DNA of 57,887 bases from Fibrobacter succinogenes (GCA_902799745.1 CADCBQ010000011.1:1-57887); one strand, 5' to 3'. Counted from the stretch's first letter, positions 48,165-57,148 are shown. Numbers and translations are program-made. Notes: generated from the sequence alone by a model not told the origin.

Positions 48165-48992
48165 ATGAAACTCCTTTTCACCGACCTTGACGGTACGCTC
48201 CTGACCGACGACAAGCAGATTCTCGATGTAGACATGAAGGCCATCGAAGAAATGCTTGCACGCGGGCACAAGTTGGTGCTCTGCACCGGGCGTCCGCTCA
48301 CGAGCGCAAAGCAGCTGGCGCAAAAGTACGGCTTCGACAAGCCGGGCTTTTTCCTGGTGAGTTTCAATGGCGGGCTCATTTACGATTACGCCACCGAACA
48401 GTCCATTCTGACGCGCTACATTCCGGTAGAATCGGTCAAGTTCATCATGGATGCGGCCCACAAGGCGGGTATGCATGCACACACCTATTCCGGCGACCTG
48501 GTAGTTTCGGAATACGAAACCGAACAGCTCAAGACGTATTGCCGGCTGATGAAGATGGACTACGTGGTTGTCAAGGATATTCGCGACTACTACGGTGATT
48601 TTATCAATGTGGTGGTAAAGCCTCCCATCAAGGTGAATATCATTACGCCGTTTAATCACGATAGCCTGCTCGATTTTCGTGCCGAAATGCGCAAGACCAC
48701 CGCGGGCAAGCTCTTTGACGTGTTCAGCAAACCCGAAATGCTCGAATTTTCGCACATGCAGTCCAACAAGGGCGATGCCGTGCGTTTTATGGCCGATTTT
48801 TACAAGGTCCCGCTCTCGGACACGGTTGCTGTGGGGGACGAAGAAAACGATTGCCCTATGATCGAGGCCGCAGGTGTAGGAATAGCCATGGCGAACGCCT
48901 CCGATGTGGCTAAATCGGTGGCCGACTATGTCACAAAAGCGGACAATAACCACGGCGGAATTGCCGAAATTATCCAAAAATTCGTGATTTAG
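48165..48992 (+). CDS. HAD-superfamily phosphatase, Cof (IIB) type
   Basis: 275 aa from ATG 48165. HAD motif I DLDGTLLTDD, motif II LCTGRP, motif III Lys in SNKGDAVRF, and motif IV VGDEENDCPMIEAAG are complete, with the large type-IIB cap between motifs II and III. These enzymes hydrolyse sugar phosphates, flavin or PLP-type phosphates; the substrate is not predictable. It is divergent from the DHH gene with only 37 bp between the ATGs. Confidence 0.93.
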   Translation: MKLLFTDLDGTLLTDDKQILDVDMKAIEEMLARGHKLVLCTGRPLTSAKQLAQKYGFDKPGFFLVSFNGGLIYDYATEQSILTRYIPVESVKFIMDAAHKAGMHAHTYSGDLVVSEYETEQLKTYCRLMKMDYVVVKDIRDYYGDFINVVVKPPIKVNIITPFNHDSLLDFRAEMRKTTAGKLFDVFSKPEMLEFSHMQSNKGDAVRFMADFYKVPLSDTVAVGDEENDCPMIEAAGVGIAMANASDVAKSVADYVTKADNNHGGIAEIIQKFVI

Positions 48993-49073
48993 TCACTTTT
49001 ACCACAAATATTCCAATTTGGAATAAATAGGGTGACTTTTTTTGATCGTAATGCACTTCTTTGTAGTATCTTC

Positions 49074-49079
49074 TATATT
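49074..49079 (+). promoter_or_regulatory. TATATT box of the c-di-GMP operon
   Basis: TATATT lies 31 nt before ATG 49111. A long AT-only stretch (49074-49094) follows, so the exact box is uncertain. Confidence 0.35.
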
Positions 49080-49110
49080 GATATATATATTATAGGGATA
49101 TCTCAGAGAC

Positions 49111-50988
49111 ATGAAACAATTCCAGTTCGATTACCACAGTATCACTACGTTAAAACGCGACCTTGACAAGATTAGTCTTTGGTGTAAATCACGAGTGTTT
49201 TCTCATGTGGTATTCCAGATTTATTCGAACTCCATGGATCGTGGGCAAATAGACCTGGTTTGTGACGTCATTTCGCAGAATTTTCCGGATTCCATTTACA
49301 TGGGTTGTTCCACGGCTGGCAACATTGTGGATGGACATATATCAAATGCTGAAATTTCCGTTGTCTGTACGATTTTTGAATACCCTACGACTCAGCTAAA
49401 ATTGTTGCAGTATACGATGGATGCGGACAATGCCGTTGATGTGGTTGGCAGTATTAAAGAAGAAATCAAGGCGAATCCGTGGGTGAAGGCGGTTGAACTG
49501 CAGCTGACGACTCTTGGTGTTTCTATGACACCGTTTTGCGATGCGTTCAAGGATGTGGACCCCTCGATTGCGATTTTTGGCGGTGGCGCCATTAATCCGA
49601 GTCTGACAAGTACGGAAACATGCATTTTTTCGAATGTGGGCGGATATTCAGGAAAGGGTGTCCTAGTGCTTTTGATGGGGGGTGAAGACTTCTTTGTCCA
49701 TACCACCCATGTGATTGGCTGGAAACCCCTTGGCCGTGAATTTGTAGTGACAAAAGCGAAGGGGCCGGTGCTGTATGAACTGAATGGCGAGCCCGCTTAT
49801 GAAGTCTATCACCGCTATTTGAATATCCAGAATGACGAACACTTCATTTACAACACGCTGGAATTCCCGTTGTTCTACAAACGCAATGGAATTGACATCA
49901 TGCGTGCTCCGGTAGCCTGTAACGAAGATGGTTCCGTGGTCATGTCTTCGGATATCGAAGAAGGCGTGAAGGTGCGACTTGCTTATGGCGACCCGTGGAC
50001 CATTCTTGAAAGTGTCCGAAAAGACGGCCGTAATATAGGGGTGTTTAGCCCCGAAATAATCAAGGCGTTTTCTTGTGTAGTACGTCGAATCTTTTGGGGC
50101 AAAGAAGAAATCAGTAGTGAAACGCTCCCGCTGCAGAGCGTTGCGTCCACTTCGGGTTTTTATTCCTCTAGCGAATTCTTGCGTACGGGTTGTTGCGTGA
50201 ACCAGCACAATGCGACTCTTGTGATTGCAGGAATGCGCGAAGGCATGGGCGGGGAACGTTATGATTTCGAAATGCCCGAGGAGGCGTTCTCGGGCAAGGT
50301 CTCCATGATTAACCGTCTGGCGACTTTTATCGATGTGACTGCGCGGGAGCAAGCCGAAACTTACGCGAAACTGCAGTTGACCTCTATTACGGATTCCTTG
50401 GCGGAGGTGTTTAACCGTGGCGAAATTCAACGCCGAATTACCCAGTGCGTGACGTCAGGACGACCTGCCTGCCTTGTAATGTTCGATATCGATAATTTTA
50501 AACAAATTAACGATACCTGGGGCCACAAGGAAGGTGATAATGTCATTCAAGAATTTAGCCGTCTTTTGAGAAGGGTTGCCGATGAAACCGGAGTATCCGG
50601 GGTCGATGCGGCTGGCTATAATATGACTGATTTTGAAGACATGTGTGCAAAGGAATACGAACTTCATGGTGGAGACTCTTTACAGCCTGTTCCTGTGATT
50701 CTGAATGTAAAATCTCCCATTGGCCGTTGGGGAGGCGAAGAATTCATGGTGCTTTTGCAGGATTTCTCGTTAAAAACGGCTATAGATTTTGCTGATAGGG
50801 TGCGTGTCGCGTTCAATGATATTACATTTGAAAAAGCTGGACGTCGTTCCGTGAGTGCCGGTGTAACCGAACTTCGGAAGGGCGAAAGTGCTGATACCGC
50901 ATTAGTTCGCGTCGATAAGGCTCTTTACAGGGCCAAGAAAAATGGCAAGAACTGCGTTGTGGTGTCTGAAGGAGAAAATGATGGATAG
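49111..50988 (+). CDS. Diguanylate cyclase with FIST sensor domain
   Basis: 625 aa. Residues about 20-215 are a FIST N domain (FPDSIYMGCSTAGNIVDGHI; GVLVLLMGG) and about 225-390 a FIST C domain; FIST domains are thought to bind small ligands such as amino acids. A GGDEF domain follows (about 425-620): FDIDNFKQINDTWGHKEGD, then the active-site GGEEF541-545, and VDKALYRAKKNGKNCVV. The catalytic motif is intact. Between the helix after NDTWGHKEGD and GRWGGEEF there are about 40 extra residues (about 495-533), and the usual RxxD inhibitory site before GGDEF is not recognisable. The protein is soluble. It makes c-di-GMP and overlaps the next gene, a likely phosphodiesterase. Confidence 0.9.
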   Translation: MKQFQFDYHSITTLKRDLDKISLWCKSRVFSHVVFQIYSNSMDRGQIDLVCDVISQNFPDSIYMGCSTAGNIVDGHISNAEISVVCTIFEYPTTQLKLLQYTMDADNAVDVVGSIKEEIKANPWVKAVELQLTTLGVSMTPFCDAFKDVDPSIAIFGGGAINPSLTSTETCIFSNVGGYSGKGVLVLLMGGEDFFVHTTHVIGWKPLGREFVVTKAKGPVLYELNGEPAYEVYHRYLNIQNDEHFIYNTLEFPLFYKRNGIDIMRAPVACNEDGSVVMSSDIEEGVKVRLAYGDPWTILESVRKDGRNIGVFSPEIIKAFSCVVRRIFWGKEEISSETLPLQSVASTSGFYSSSEFLRTGCCVNQHNATLVIAGMREGMGGERYDFEMPEEAFSGKVSMINRLATFIDVTAREQAETYAKLQLTSITDSLAEVFNRGEIQRRITQCVTSGRPACLVMFDIDNFKQINDTWGHKEGDNVIQEFSRLLRRVADETGVSGVDAAGYNMTDFEDMCAKEYELHGGDSLQPVPVILNVKSPIGRWGGEEFMVLLQDFSLKTAIDFADRVRVAFNDITFEKAGRRSVSAGVTELRKGESADTALVRVDKALYRAKKNGKNCVVVSEGENDG

Positions 50989-52636
50989 CGTTGTCAAAGC
51001 GAAAATTGATTCCTTGTATGAGGCTTTTTCGGTACTTGCAAACGGTGCATACACTTATGTTACCGATATGAGCACGGATTGGACCCGCTGGTCTAAAGAG
51101 GCTGTTCGCTATTTTGGCTTGCCTGACGAATATATGCAGGGAGTTGCCTATACCTGGATGGAAAAAATCCACCCGGATGATCGCGCCGCCTATAAAGAAA
51201 ATATTGACAAGGTCATGTCCGGCCAGACGAACGAACATAATCTTCAGTATCGCGTGTTGACAAAAGATGGCCGCTACATTGTTTGCACCTGTCGAGGTGT
51301 TCTGCTCCGTGACGAACATGGAACTCCGGACTATTTCGGCGGGATGATCAAGAACAATGACACCCTAAGCTATTATGACGATGTTTCCAACATGAGAAGC
51401 CTTTATGGTTTTTTGGAAGACCTGCAGTCGACGAGTTGGCGTGGTGAAAGCCTGCAGGTGATGATTTTGGGCATTAATGATTTTTCTCGCCTGAATGAAA
51501 TTTACGGCTACACGTTCGGAAACCGCGTGCTCCAGGAATTTTCAAAGATGATCAAGGTCGAAGCCCATGGCATAGGCGACTGGTACCGAATGGATGGAAC
51601 CAAGTTTGCTATTGTCTGCCAGAAAGCTTCTGTTGAAGATCTGAAAAACCTGTACAAACGTATCCAGTACAATTCCCTTCATGATTTTAATGTGGATGGA
51701 ACTCGCGTAGTTCTTTCGTTTGTCGCAGGAGCCATCAACCTCGAAAAATTTGATGTCAGCGTAGAAACCGTTTATTCTTGCCTGCGCTTTGCCTATTACG
51801 AATCCAAGAATAATCACTTGGGTGAGTTGTATATTCTTAAGAACGACGTAAACGACGACAAGCGTTTCGCCATCGAGCGTATCAACGTGATTCGCAATAG
51901 CATCGTGAATCATTGCGATGGGTTCTACTTGTGCTACCAGCCGATTGTGGATGCCAACAGCGAGAAGATTATTGGCGCCGAGGCTTTGATCCGTTGGAAA
52001 AACGAGGAGTACGGCGTTGTACCTCCGGTAGAATTTGTCGATATTTTGGAACAAGATAATTTGTTCCCGGAACTGGGTAAGTGGATTCTAAGGACTGCAG
52101 TCAAGGATGCAAAAAAAATCCTTGAATCGTATCCGGGCTTTGTAATCAACGTGAATCTTTCGTACACCCAACTTGAAAAACCGAATTTCGTCGAAAGCGT
52201 GCTTTCTATTTTGGAAGAGGAATCGTTCCCGCCGCAGAATCTGTGCTTGGAAATTACGGAACGCTGCCGCCTTTTGGACATGTCGCTTCTTAAGGATATT
52301 TTTACACGACTCCGTAATCGTGGTATCAAGGTGGCTCTTGACGATTTCGGTACTGGGTTTAGTTCCATTGGCGTGCTGCGTGAAATTCCGGTGACCACGG
52401 TGAAAATTGACCGTAGCTTTGTCATGAATATTGAACAGGATCCTTCTGACCAGAAAACGGTGCGCTTTATTTCGGAACTGGCCGATTCGTTCTCGTCTTC
52501 GGTGACGGCAGAAGGTATCGAAACGCCTGAAATGCGTGAATTCCTGTTGCGCTTTAAAATCAAGAGCTTGCAGGGCTTCTACTATTCGAAACCGTTGCCT
52601 GTTGACGAGTTTATGGACAAATACGTGAACGTGTAG
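50981..52636 (+). CDS. PAS - degenerate GGDEF - EAL c-di-GMP phosphodiesterase
   Basis: 551 aa from ATG 50981 (AAGGAG 7 nt upstream; an ATG at 50978 is also possible). The PAS domain (about 10-125: DWTRWSKEAVRYFGLPDEYM; WMEKIHPDDR) is followed by a GGDEF domain in which GGDEF reads DGTKF, so it is inactive as a cyclase. The EAL domain is complete: E334ALIRW, NVNLSYTQL, LEITE, D454D455FGTG, KIDRSF, TAEGIET and QGFYYSKP. It should hydrolyse c-di-GMP to pGpG in response to a PAS-sensed signal. Its start overlaps the FIST-GGDEF stop, so synthesis and breakdown enzymes are made together. Confidence 0.92.
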   Translation: MDSVVKAKIDSLYEAFSVLANGAYTYVTDMSTDWTRWSKEAVRYFGLPDEYMQGVAYTWMEKIHPDDRAAYKENIDKVMSGQTNEHNLQYRVLTKDGRYIVCTCRGVLLRDEHGTPDYFGGMIKNNDTLSYYDDVSNMRSLYGFLEDLQSTSWRGESLQVMILGINDFSRLNEIYGYTFGNRVLQEFSKMIKVEAHGIGDWYRMDGTKFAIVCQKASVEDLKNLYKRIQYNSLHDFNVDGTRVVLSFVAGAINLEKFDVSVETVYSCLRFAYYESKNNHLGELYILKNDVNDDKRFAIERINVIRNSIVNHCDGFYLCYQPIVDANSEKIIGAEALIRWKNEEYGVVPPVEFVDILEQDNLFPELGKWILRTAVKDAKKILESYPGFVINVNLSYTQLEKPNFVESVLSILEEESFPPQNLCLEITERCRLLDMSLLKDIFTRLRNRGIKVALDDFGTGFSSIGVLREIPVTTVKIDRSFVMNIEQDPSDQKTVRFISELADSFSSSVTAEGIETPEMREFLLRFKIKSLQGFYYSKPLPVDEFMDKYVNV

Positions 52637-52786
52637 GTGTGGCTTCGCCACAGCTATGGGCGATGAGAGCGCTTGTAAACTCGCTTAGAGGTGTGTGTTT
52701 TAAAATTTTGCGCCTATGGCGCGATTATTATAGCTCAAAGGGGCGAAAGCCCCGTGCTCATAGCTGATAGCTCGTAGCCTCTTTCC
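52637..52786. repeat. Cluster of small intergenic hairpins
   Basis: Perfect hairpins with short loops: GTGGC-TTC-GCCAC (52639-52651), GCGCC-TAT-GGCGC (52710-52722) and GGGGC-GAAA-GCCCC (52740-52753). CTCAAAGGGG in front of the last resembles 20821-20829. TAGCTGATAGCTCGTAG follows as a short near-repeat. No gene is seen. Confidence 0.6.
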
Positions 52787-52792
52787 TATATT
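52787..52792 (+). promoter_or_regulatory. TATATT box, probable leaderless promoter
   Basis: TATATT ends exactly 7 nt before ATG 52800; no Shine-Dalgarno sequence. Confidence 0.6.
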
Positions 52793-52799
52793 TCTACGC

Positions 52800-55289
52800 A
52801 TGAAGAATATTCTTGAACGCCTGGGTATTGGCCGCAGGCATTTTATAGTAATTGGAATTACGCTTGCCGTATTGGTGGTCGCATTCCTTATATTCAACAA
52901 TCTATCCGTTTCGTATGCTCGCCGTTGGGATATTGACTGGGGCTATTACTCCATTTTATTGACCTTCATTTTGCTGGTCGTTGGCGTTGTCGTCAACATT
53001 CCGGTTGTAGCGCAGGGGTGGAAAGGCTTTAAACCATCGGGCAAAAGCATTTGTGCTTTTGCGGGTATTGCGCTTGTGTTTTCGGTATTCATGTTCGGAA
53101 ACATCAGCAACACGCACCGCGTCTTGAGTGACGAAACGAGCTGGGAGTCCATGGGCCTCCAGATGTATTTTGAACATACGGGCGGCATTTGTAACGAAGG
53201 TATTTGGACTGATGGCGTCCTTGATTGTAAAACCGAGGTGAATAACTTCAAGGGCAAGGCGCTTGGCTTTGTGTATTCTTTGGTGTTCCACTTTATGGAA
53301 CCCAATCGCGATACGGCCTTGTTGGTGAACTATCCGTTCTACTTGCTTAGCCTGCTGTTCTTCTTCTTTGCACTTTCCAAGTGGTTCAAGAATGAATGGG
53401 CGGCGCTTGCCGCTACGGCGTTCCTGGGCGGTATGCCGATTTACCTGTTGCAGGCGCGCTCCGCCTCGACCGAGGTGCTGTACATATTCTTGCTTGCCGT
53501 ACTGATGGCGTGGTATGCCTTTGTGCCGGCAAGCAAGGTGAACTGGAAGCATTTCCTCTTGACTGTTCCGCTGCTTGGATTCTTTGCACAGACTCGTCAG
53601 GAAACCGTATTTGCGTTCATTCCGTTCGCCCTTTACTACTACAAGTATTTCTTTGAAAAGCCGCACAGACTTCCGCTGTTTGTGGCTGCAGTAATTGCGG
53701 TGAGCTGGCCTTCGGTGAATACCATGGCTGCTTATCGTGGTTACGATTTTCAGGGTGGCGAACATGCTGCCCATTCCCTTGAAAATTTCTGGTTCAACCT
53801 GAAGACCAATATCGAAGTCATGATGAACCTGAATCAGGATCCGTCTTTTGGCGGCATCATGCAGAATCCCTTCTATACCACCTTTACTGTTATTCTGCTT
53901 GCTGCGACGGCTTGGCTCCTGTTCCGCTTGATTTATTCTCGCCGCTACTGGCGTGGCGCCTTGCTGGGCATTACATTCTGCTTGCAGATTTTCGTGATTC
54001 TCCTGAATGTGTCGGGTACGTTTACCATTGATATCAACCAGCGCTATGTGCTGGTGGCGCTTCCGCTGTTTGCGTTGATTATGGCGCTCGGCCTTTACGA
54101 CGCCCTTGAATTTTCGACCAAGATGAAACCCGATGCGGCAGGCAAGATTATTCTGGCTGTTGCAACGGCACTTTCGGTTGGCCTCATGATTTATCACGGT
54201 GATAGCTACCGCCATAACATGCTCTATTACAAGAATAAGCTTCTGGGTGAAGAAGATTATCTGGACAAGGCGCTTGAAAGCTATCCGAAGAATTCCATCT
54301 TTATTTATGCGCGTCCGTGGCAGATGCTTGCTTCGGGACATAGCTCCTTTAGCGAACGTTCCTTTATGAATTGGGACAACGAAACCTTTGCCAAGTGGCA
54401 GCAGGTTTCGGGTGGCAACATTTACATGGTTCGTGGCCAGGATGGCTACGGTGAACTCAACCGTAAGTCGCGCGTGGTGGGATTCAAGACGACCGACCAG
54501 GTCGACGAAATCTTGAATGACTACAAGAGCGAACGCGTTCTGATTGAACCGAAGCTGTTCGGGTATCCGCTGGCCATGTACAAGATTACTGCGAAGAAGG
54601 GTGTCTCGACTTACCTGCAGAACTTCTTTGTGAACGATATGGAAAATAACGCCATGGTCGTGAACAAGCGTTTCCCGGAAACGATTACATGCTCTTACTC
54701 GTTGAATGGGGAACTGCAAGAAGACTTGATGTTGACGCTCACGTCCGATACCTTGGCGCTGGATTCGACCAAGATCAAGGCTGGCATGAACCGAGTGTCT
54801 TTTGAATGCATTATGCCGGATTCCGATACGCTTAAGCTGGCCAAGGATTTCTTTGTAGAATCTCCCAATGTGCTGTTGCTGTCGGAACTGAAAATGGACG
54901 CCTTTGAACAAGCATGGGGCCAGCCGCAAAAGAATGCGACGGTGGAACATCGCAAGATTACGATTGACAAGGAAGTATTCCGTTACGGAATCGGTTCGCA
55001 TGCGCCGTCGTTCCTGAGGTTTACGCTTCCGCGTTCGTTCGACAAGTTCTATGCGACAATCGGTCTCGATGACGAAAGCGTCGGTGGCGATGGCGCATCG
55101 TTCATTGTGCTTGGCGATAACCGTGAACTTTTCCGTAGCAAGCGGATGTATTCGACCGAAAAGCAGACGATTGCTGTCAATGTCTCGGGAGTCCGCGTGC
55201 TGGAACTTCGCTTGGACGAAGGTGATAAGCACGATAAGGATTATGACCACGGCGATTGGGCGAATGCCTGGCTGGAGGCCGTTCGTTGA
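52800..55289 (+). CDS. GT39/ArnT-like membrane glycosyltransferase fused to an NPCBM carbohydrate-binding domain
   Basis: 829 aa. About 12 membrane helices lie in residues 15-470. The first large loop has LSDETSWESMGLQMYF, where the Asp-Glu fits the catalytic motif of GT-C enzymes such as ArnT and PMT that use polyprenyl-phosphate sugars. After a soluble linker (about 490-690), residues about 695-829 form an NPCBM-type module (DKEVFRYGIGSHAPSFLRF; FYATIGLDDESVGGDGASF; DHGDWANAWLEAV). The fusion suggests transfer of sugar to a surface glycan held by the binding module on the outer face of the inner membrane. The gene is followed by a coupled glycosyltransferase whose TTG start overlaps the TGA stop. 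Confidence 0.85.
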   Translation: MKNILERLGIGRRHFIVIGITLAVLVVAFLIFNNLSVSYARRWDIDWGYYSILLTFILLVVGVVVNIPVVAQGWKGFKPSGKSICAFAGIALVFSVFMFGNISNTHRVLSDETSWESMGLQMYFEHTGGICNEGIWTDGVLDCKTEVNNFKGKALGFVYSLVFHFMEPNRDTALLVNYPFYLLSLLFFFFALSKWFKNEWAALAATAFLGGMPIYLLQARSASTEVLYIFLLAVLMAWYAFVPASKVNWKHFLLTVPLLGFFAQTRQETVFAFIPFALYYYKYFFEKPHRLPLFVAAVIAVSWPSVNTMAAYRGYDFQGGEHAAHSLENFWFNLKTNIEVMMNLNQDPSFGGIMQNPFYTTFTVILLAATAWLLFRLIYSRRYWRGALLGITFCLQIFVILLNVSGTFTIDINQRYVLVALPLFALIMALGLYDALEFSTKMKPDAAGKIILAVATALSVGLMIYHGDSYRHNMLYYKNKLLGEEDYLDKALESYPKNSIFIYARPWQMLASGHSSFSERSFMNWDNETFAKWQQVSGGNIYMVRGQDGYGELNRKSRVVGFKTTDQVDEILNDYKSERVLIEPKLFGYPLAMYKITAKKGVSTYLQNFFVNDMENNAMVVNKRFPETITCSYSLNGELQEDLMLTLTSDTLALDSTKIKAGMNRVSFECIMPDSDTLKLAKDFFVESPNVLLLSELKMDAFEQAWGQPQKNATVEHRKITIDKEVFRYGIGSHAPSFLRFTLPRSFDKFYATIGLDDESVGGDGASFIVLGDNRELFRSKRMYSTEKQTIAVNVSGVRVLELRLDEGDKHDKDYDHGDWANAWLEAVR

Positions 55290-56371
55290 AAGTTCTAGTC
55301 GCACCACTCGACTGGGGGCTTGGGCATGCGACTCGTTGTGTGCCCGTGATTCGTGAATTTCTGAATCAGGGAGCCGAGGTCGAACTTGCCGTGGTGCGTT
55401 CGAATGCGGGGCTTTTACGAGGAATATTCCCGGAACTTCGTCAGCGGCTGGCGCCGTCTTACAATATTGTGTACCCGAAGCATGGCTACAACATGGGGCT
55501 CTGGCTTGTTAAAAACGGCGCCCACTTGAGAGCGGTCATGAGTTACGAGCATCGCTTTGCCGAAGAAATGGTTTCGCGTTACCATTATGATGTGTTGGTG
55601 TCCGATAACCGCTTCGGATTTTATAGCCGGAATGCAAAGTCGGTTTATATGACGCACCAACGCCGGATTGCTTTTCCGCGCATGTTGTCTGCGTTTGAAC
55701 CGCTCGGTATGCTTTGGCATGCGTCTGTCATGAAGCGCTTTGATGAAGTTTGGGTGCCTGATTTGCCGGATCTCCCGGGGTATGCGGGAACCCTGTCGCA
55801 TGTAAAGACTTGCCCGGTGCCGGTAAAGTATGTGGGCGCGCTTTCTCGTTTTGAAGGCGAAAACCTGACCGCGAAATCGGATGTACGTTATCGCTTTGTG
55901 GCGGTCGTGTCTGGGGTGGAACCAGCTCGAACGCGTTTTGAAAATTTGCTGCGCAAGACGCTTGTGAAAATTCCCGGTCGCCATGCAATCATTTTGGGAA
56001 AGCCCTCGCTCGGCGTAAAGAGTTCCAATGAACAGAACTTGGACTTGTTTACGCATTTGCCCGATGAACAGTTTGCTGCGGTCGTGAAAAAGGCGGAATG
56101 GGTTGTTTCACGTGGCGGTTACAGTACCGTGATGGATATGGCGGTGCTTGGAGCCCGTTGCGTATTTGTACCGACGCCCGGACAGTATGAACAGGTTATC
56201 TTGGGCCGTGACCTTGCTCGCGAAGGCTTTGCGGCAACTATCGATGAGTCGAAATTTTCGACAGAAACTCTGATTGCTGCCGTCAGCGAAAAAGCCCGCG
56301 TCGCTCTTCCGAAACCCCAAGACAATAATCTGCTGAAAGATTCTGTTAAAGAACTAATTTCTCATTTTTAA
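55286..56371 (+). CDS. Glycosyltransferase (MurG/GT28-like, GT-B fold)
   Basis: 361 aa from TTG 55286, chosen because GGAGG lies 7 nt upstream and the protein then starts directly with the first Rossmann strand (KVLVAPLDWGLGHATRC). The GT-B fold shows the GLGHATR donor/acceptor loop near the N-terminus and, in the C-terminal half, WVVSRGGYSTVMDMAVLGARCVFVPTPGQYEQ, which parallels the UDP-sugar-binding segment of MurG-type enzymes. Acceptor and sugar are unknown. TTGA overlap with the preceding gene points to a shared pathway, perhaps making the lipid-linked sugar used by the GT39-like enzyme. Confidence 0.85.
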   Translation: MKVLVAPLDWGLGHATRCVPVIREFLNQGAEVELAVVRSNAGLLRGIFPELRQRLAPSYNIVYPKHGYNMGLWLVKNGAHLRAVMSYEHRFAEEMVSRYHYDVLVSDNRFGFYSRNAKSVYMTHQRRIAFPRMLSAFEPLGMLWHASVMKRFDEVWVPDLPDLPGYAGTLSHVKTCPVPVKYVGALSRFEGENLTAKSDVRYRFVAVVSGVEPARTRFENLLRKTLVKIPGRHAIILGKPSLGVKSSNEQNLDLFTHLPDEQFAAVVKKAEWVVSRGGYSTVMDMAVLGARCVFVPTPGQYEQVILGRDLAREGFAATIDESKFSTETLIAAVSEKARVALPKPQDNNLLKDSVKELISHF

Positions 56372-56404
56372 TCACACATCTCACATTTCTCATCCATAAT
56401 CATT

Positions 56405-57091
56405 ATGCCACAATTCATTCTCGCTTTTCCCCTCACTAAAGAAATTAGCGAACCGTTCGCTTTGACAGAGACCGTGACGCTTGCCGCCGATGCAACGTCT
56501 GCAATCATTCCGGGTTGCAGCGTGATGTTCAAAGTGATTCGTAAGGAACGCGTGGCGGGCCTTGCCGATATTTTCAAGGAACATCAGGATATTTCTGCTG
56601 AAACCGCCGCCGCAATCGAAGCGCACAAGTCGCTCTTGTTCCTGCTCGGCGAAGTCAAAAATATCGATGAAGTGACCCAGGTGAATATGGCAATCTTGAA
56701 GGTCTTTAACGCAGGGGCGCTTGGCGTGTACATGCAGCAGTGTGGCGCCGCTTGGACCGATGCGGGCTTCCGCGAAGAAGTAGGCGATGGTGAATACCCG
56801 ATGGACCCGTGGATCAATTTTGTAGAAGCGGGCGATGCGATTTATACGCTCGGACTTGCAACTTTCGTGCTGCCGGATTTGTGCATCGCGGCTAGCGCCG
56901 AAGATCCGCAAGAAGCTTTGCTGATGGCGGCGGATTCCTTGTTCGGTGATGGCGTTCCGGCTAAGTCGGGCTCTGAAGTGGACCTCGGCGAAGGCGTGCA
57001 TTACGTGCTCCGCGCCGAAGCCAAGAACCCGTTCCCGAAGGACGCCCCTGAATACAACAAGCAGGGGATCTTGAGGCTAATCAAAAAGTAA
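56405..57091 (+). CDS. Hypothetical protein
   Basis: 228 aa, soluble, acidic. Recognisable stretches are HKSLLFLLGEVKN, VNMAILKVFNAGALGVYMQQCGAAW and DPWINFVEAGDAIYTLGLATFVLPDL. A Gly/Ala-rich core flanked by helices suggests an alpha/beta fold; a distant DUF4261-like relationship is possible but not secure. The leader is pyrimidine-rich (CACACATCTCACATTTCTC) without a Shine-Dalgarno sequence. A terminator follows. Confidence 0.65.
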   Translation: MPQFILAFPLTKEISEPFALTETVTLAADATSAIIPGCSVMFKVIRKERVAGLADIFKEHQDISAETAAAIEAHKSLLFLLGEVKNIDEVTQVNMAILKVFNAGALGVYMQQCGAAWTDAGFREEVGDGEYPMDPWINFVEAGDAIYTLGLATFVLPDLCIAASAEDPQEALLMAADSLFGDGVPAKSGSEVDLGEGVHYVLRAEAKNPFPKDAPEYNKQGILRLIKK

Positions 57092-57097
57092 ATTGCA

Positions 57098-57128
57098 AAA
57101 AAAGCAGGCCAGAAGGTCTGCGTTTTTT
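57098..57128 (+). terminator. Intrinsic terminator
   Basis: The stem GCAGGCC-AGAA-GGTCTGC (57104-57121) is flanked by A-run and T-run and ends the 56405-57091 gene. Confidence 0.85.
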
Positions 57129-57148
57129 AATTGTGCGGTTTCCCGTGA

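Noticed and set aside
48128..48379. N-terminal extension of the DHH protein
   Set aside because: Overlaps the divergent HAD gene and both TATATT boxes; no similarity to the family before MRIDEFL.
56405..57091. Firm assignment to DUF4261
   Set aside because: Only short similar-looking stretches; a profile search would be needed to decide, so it is left as hypothetical.
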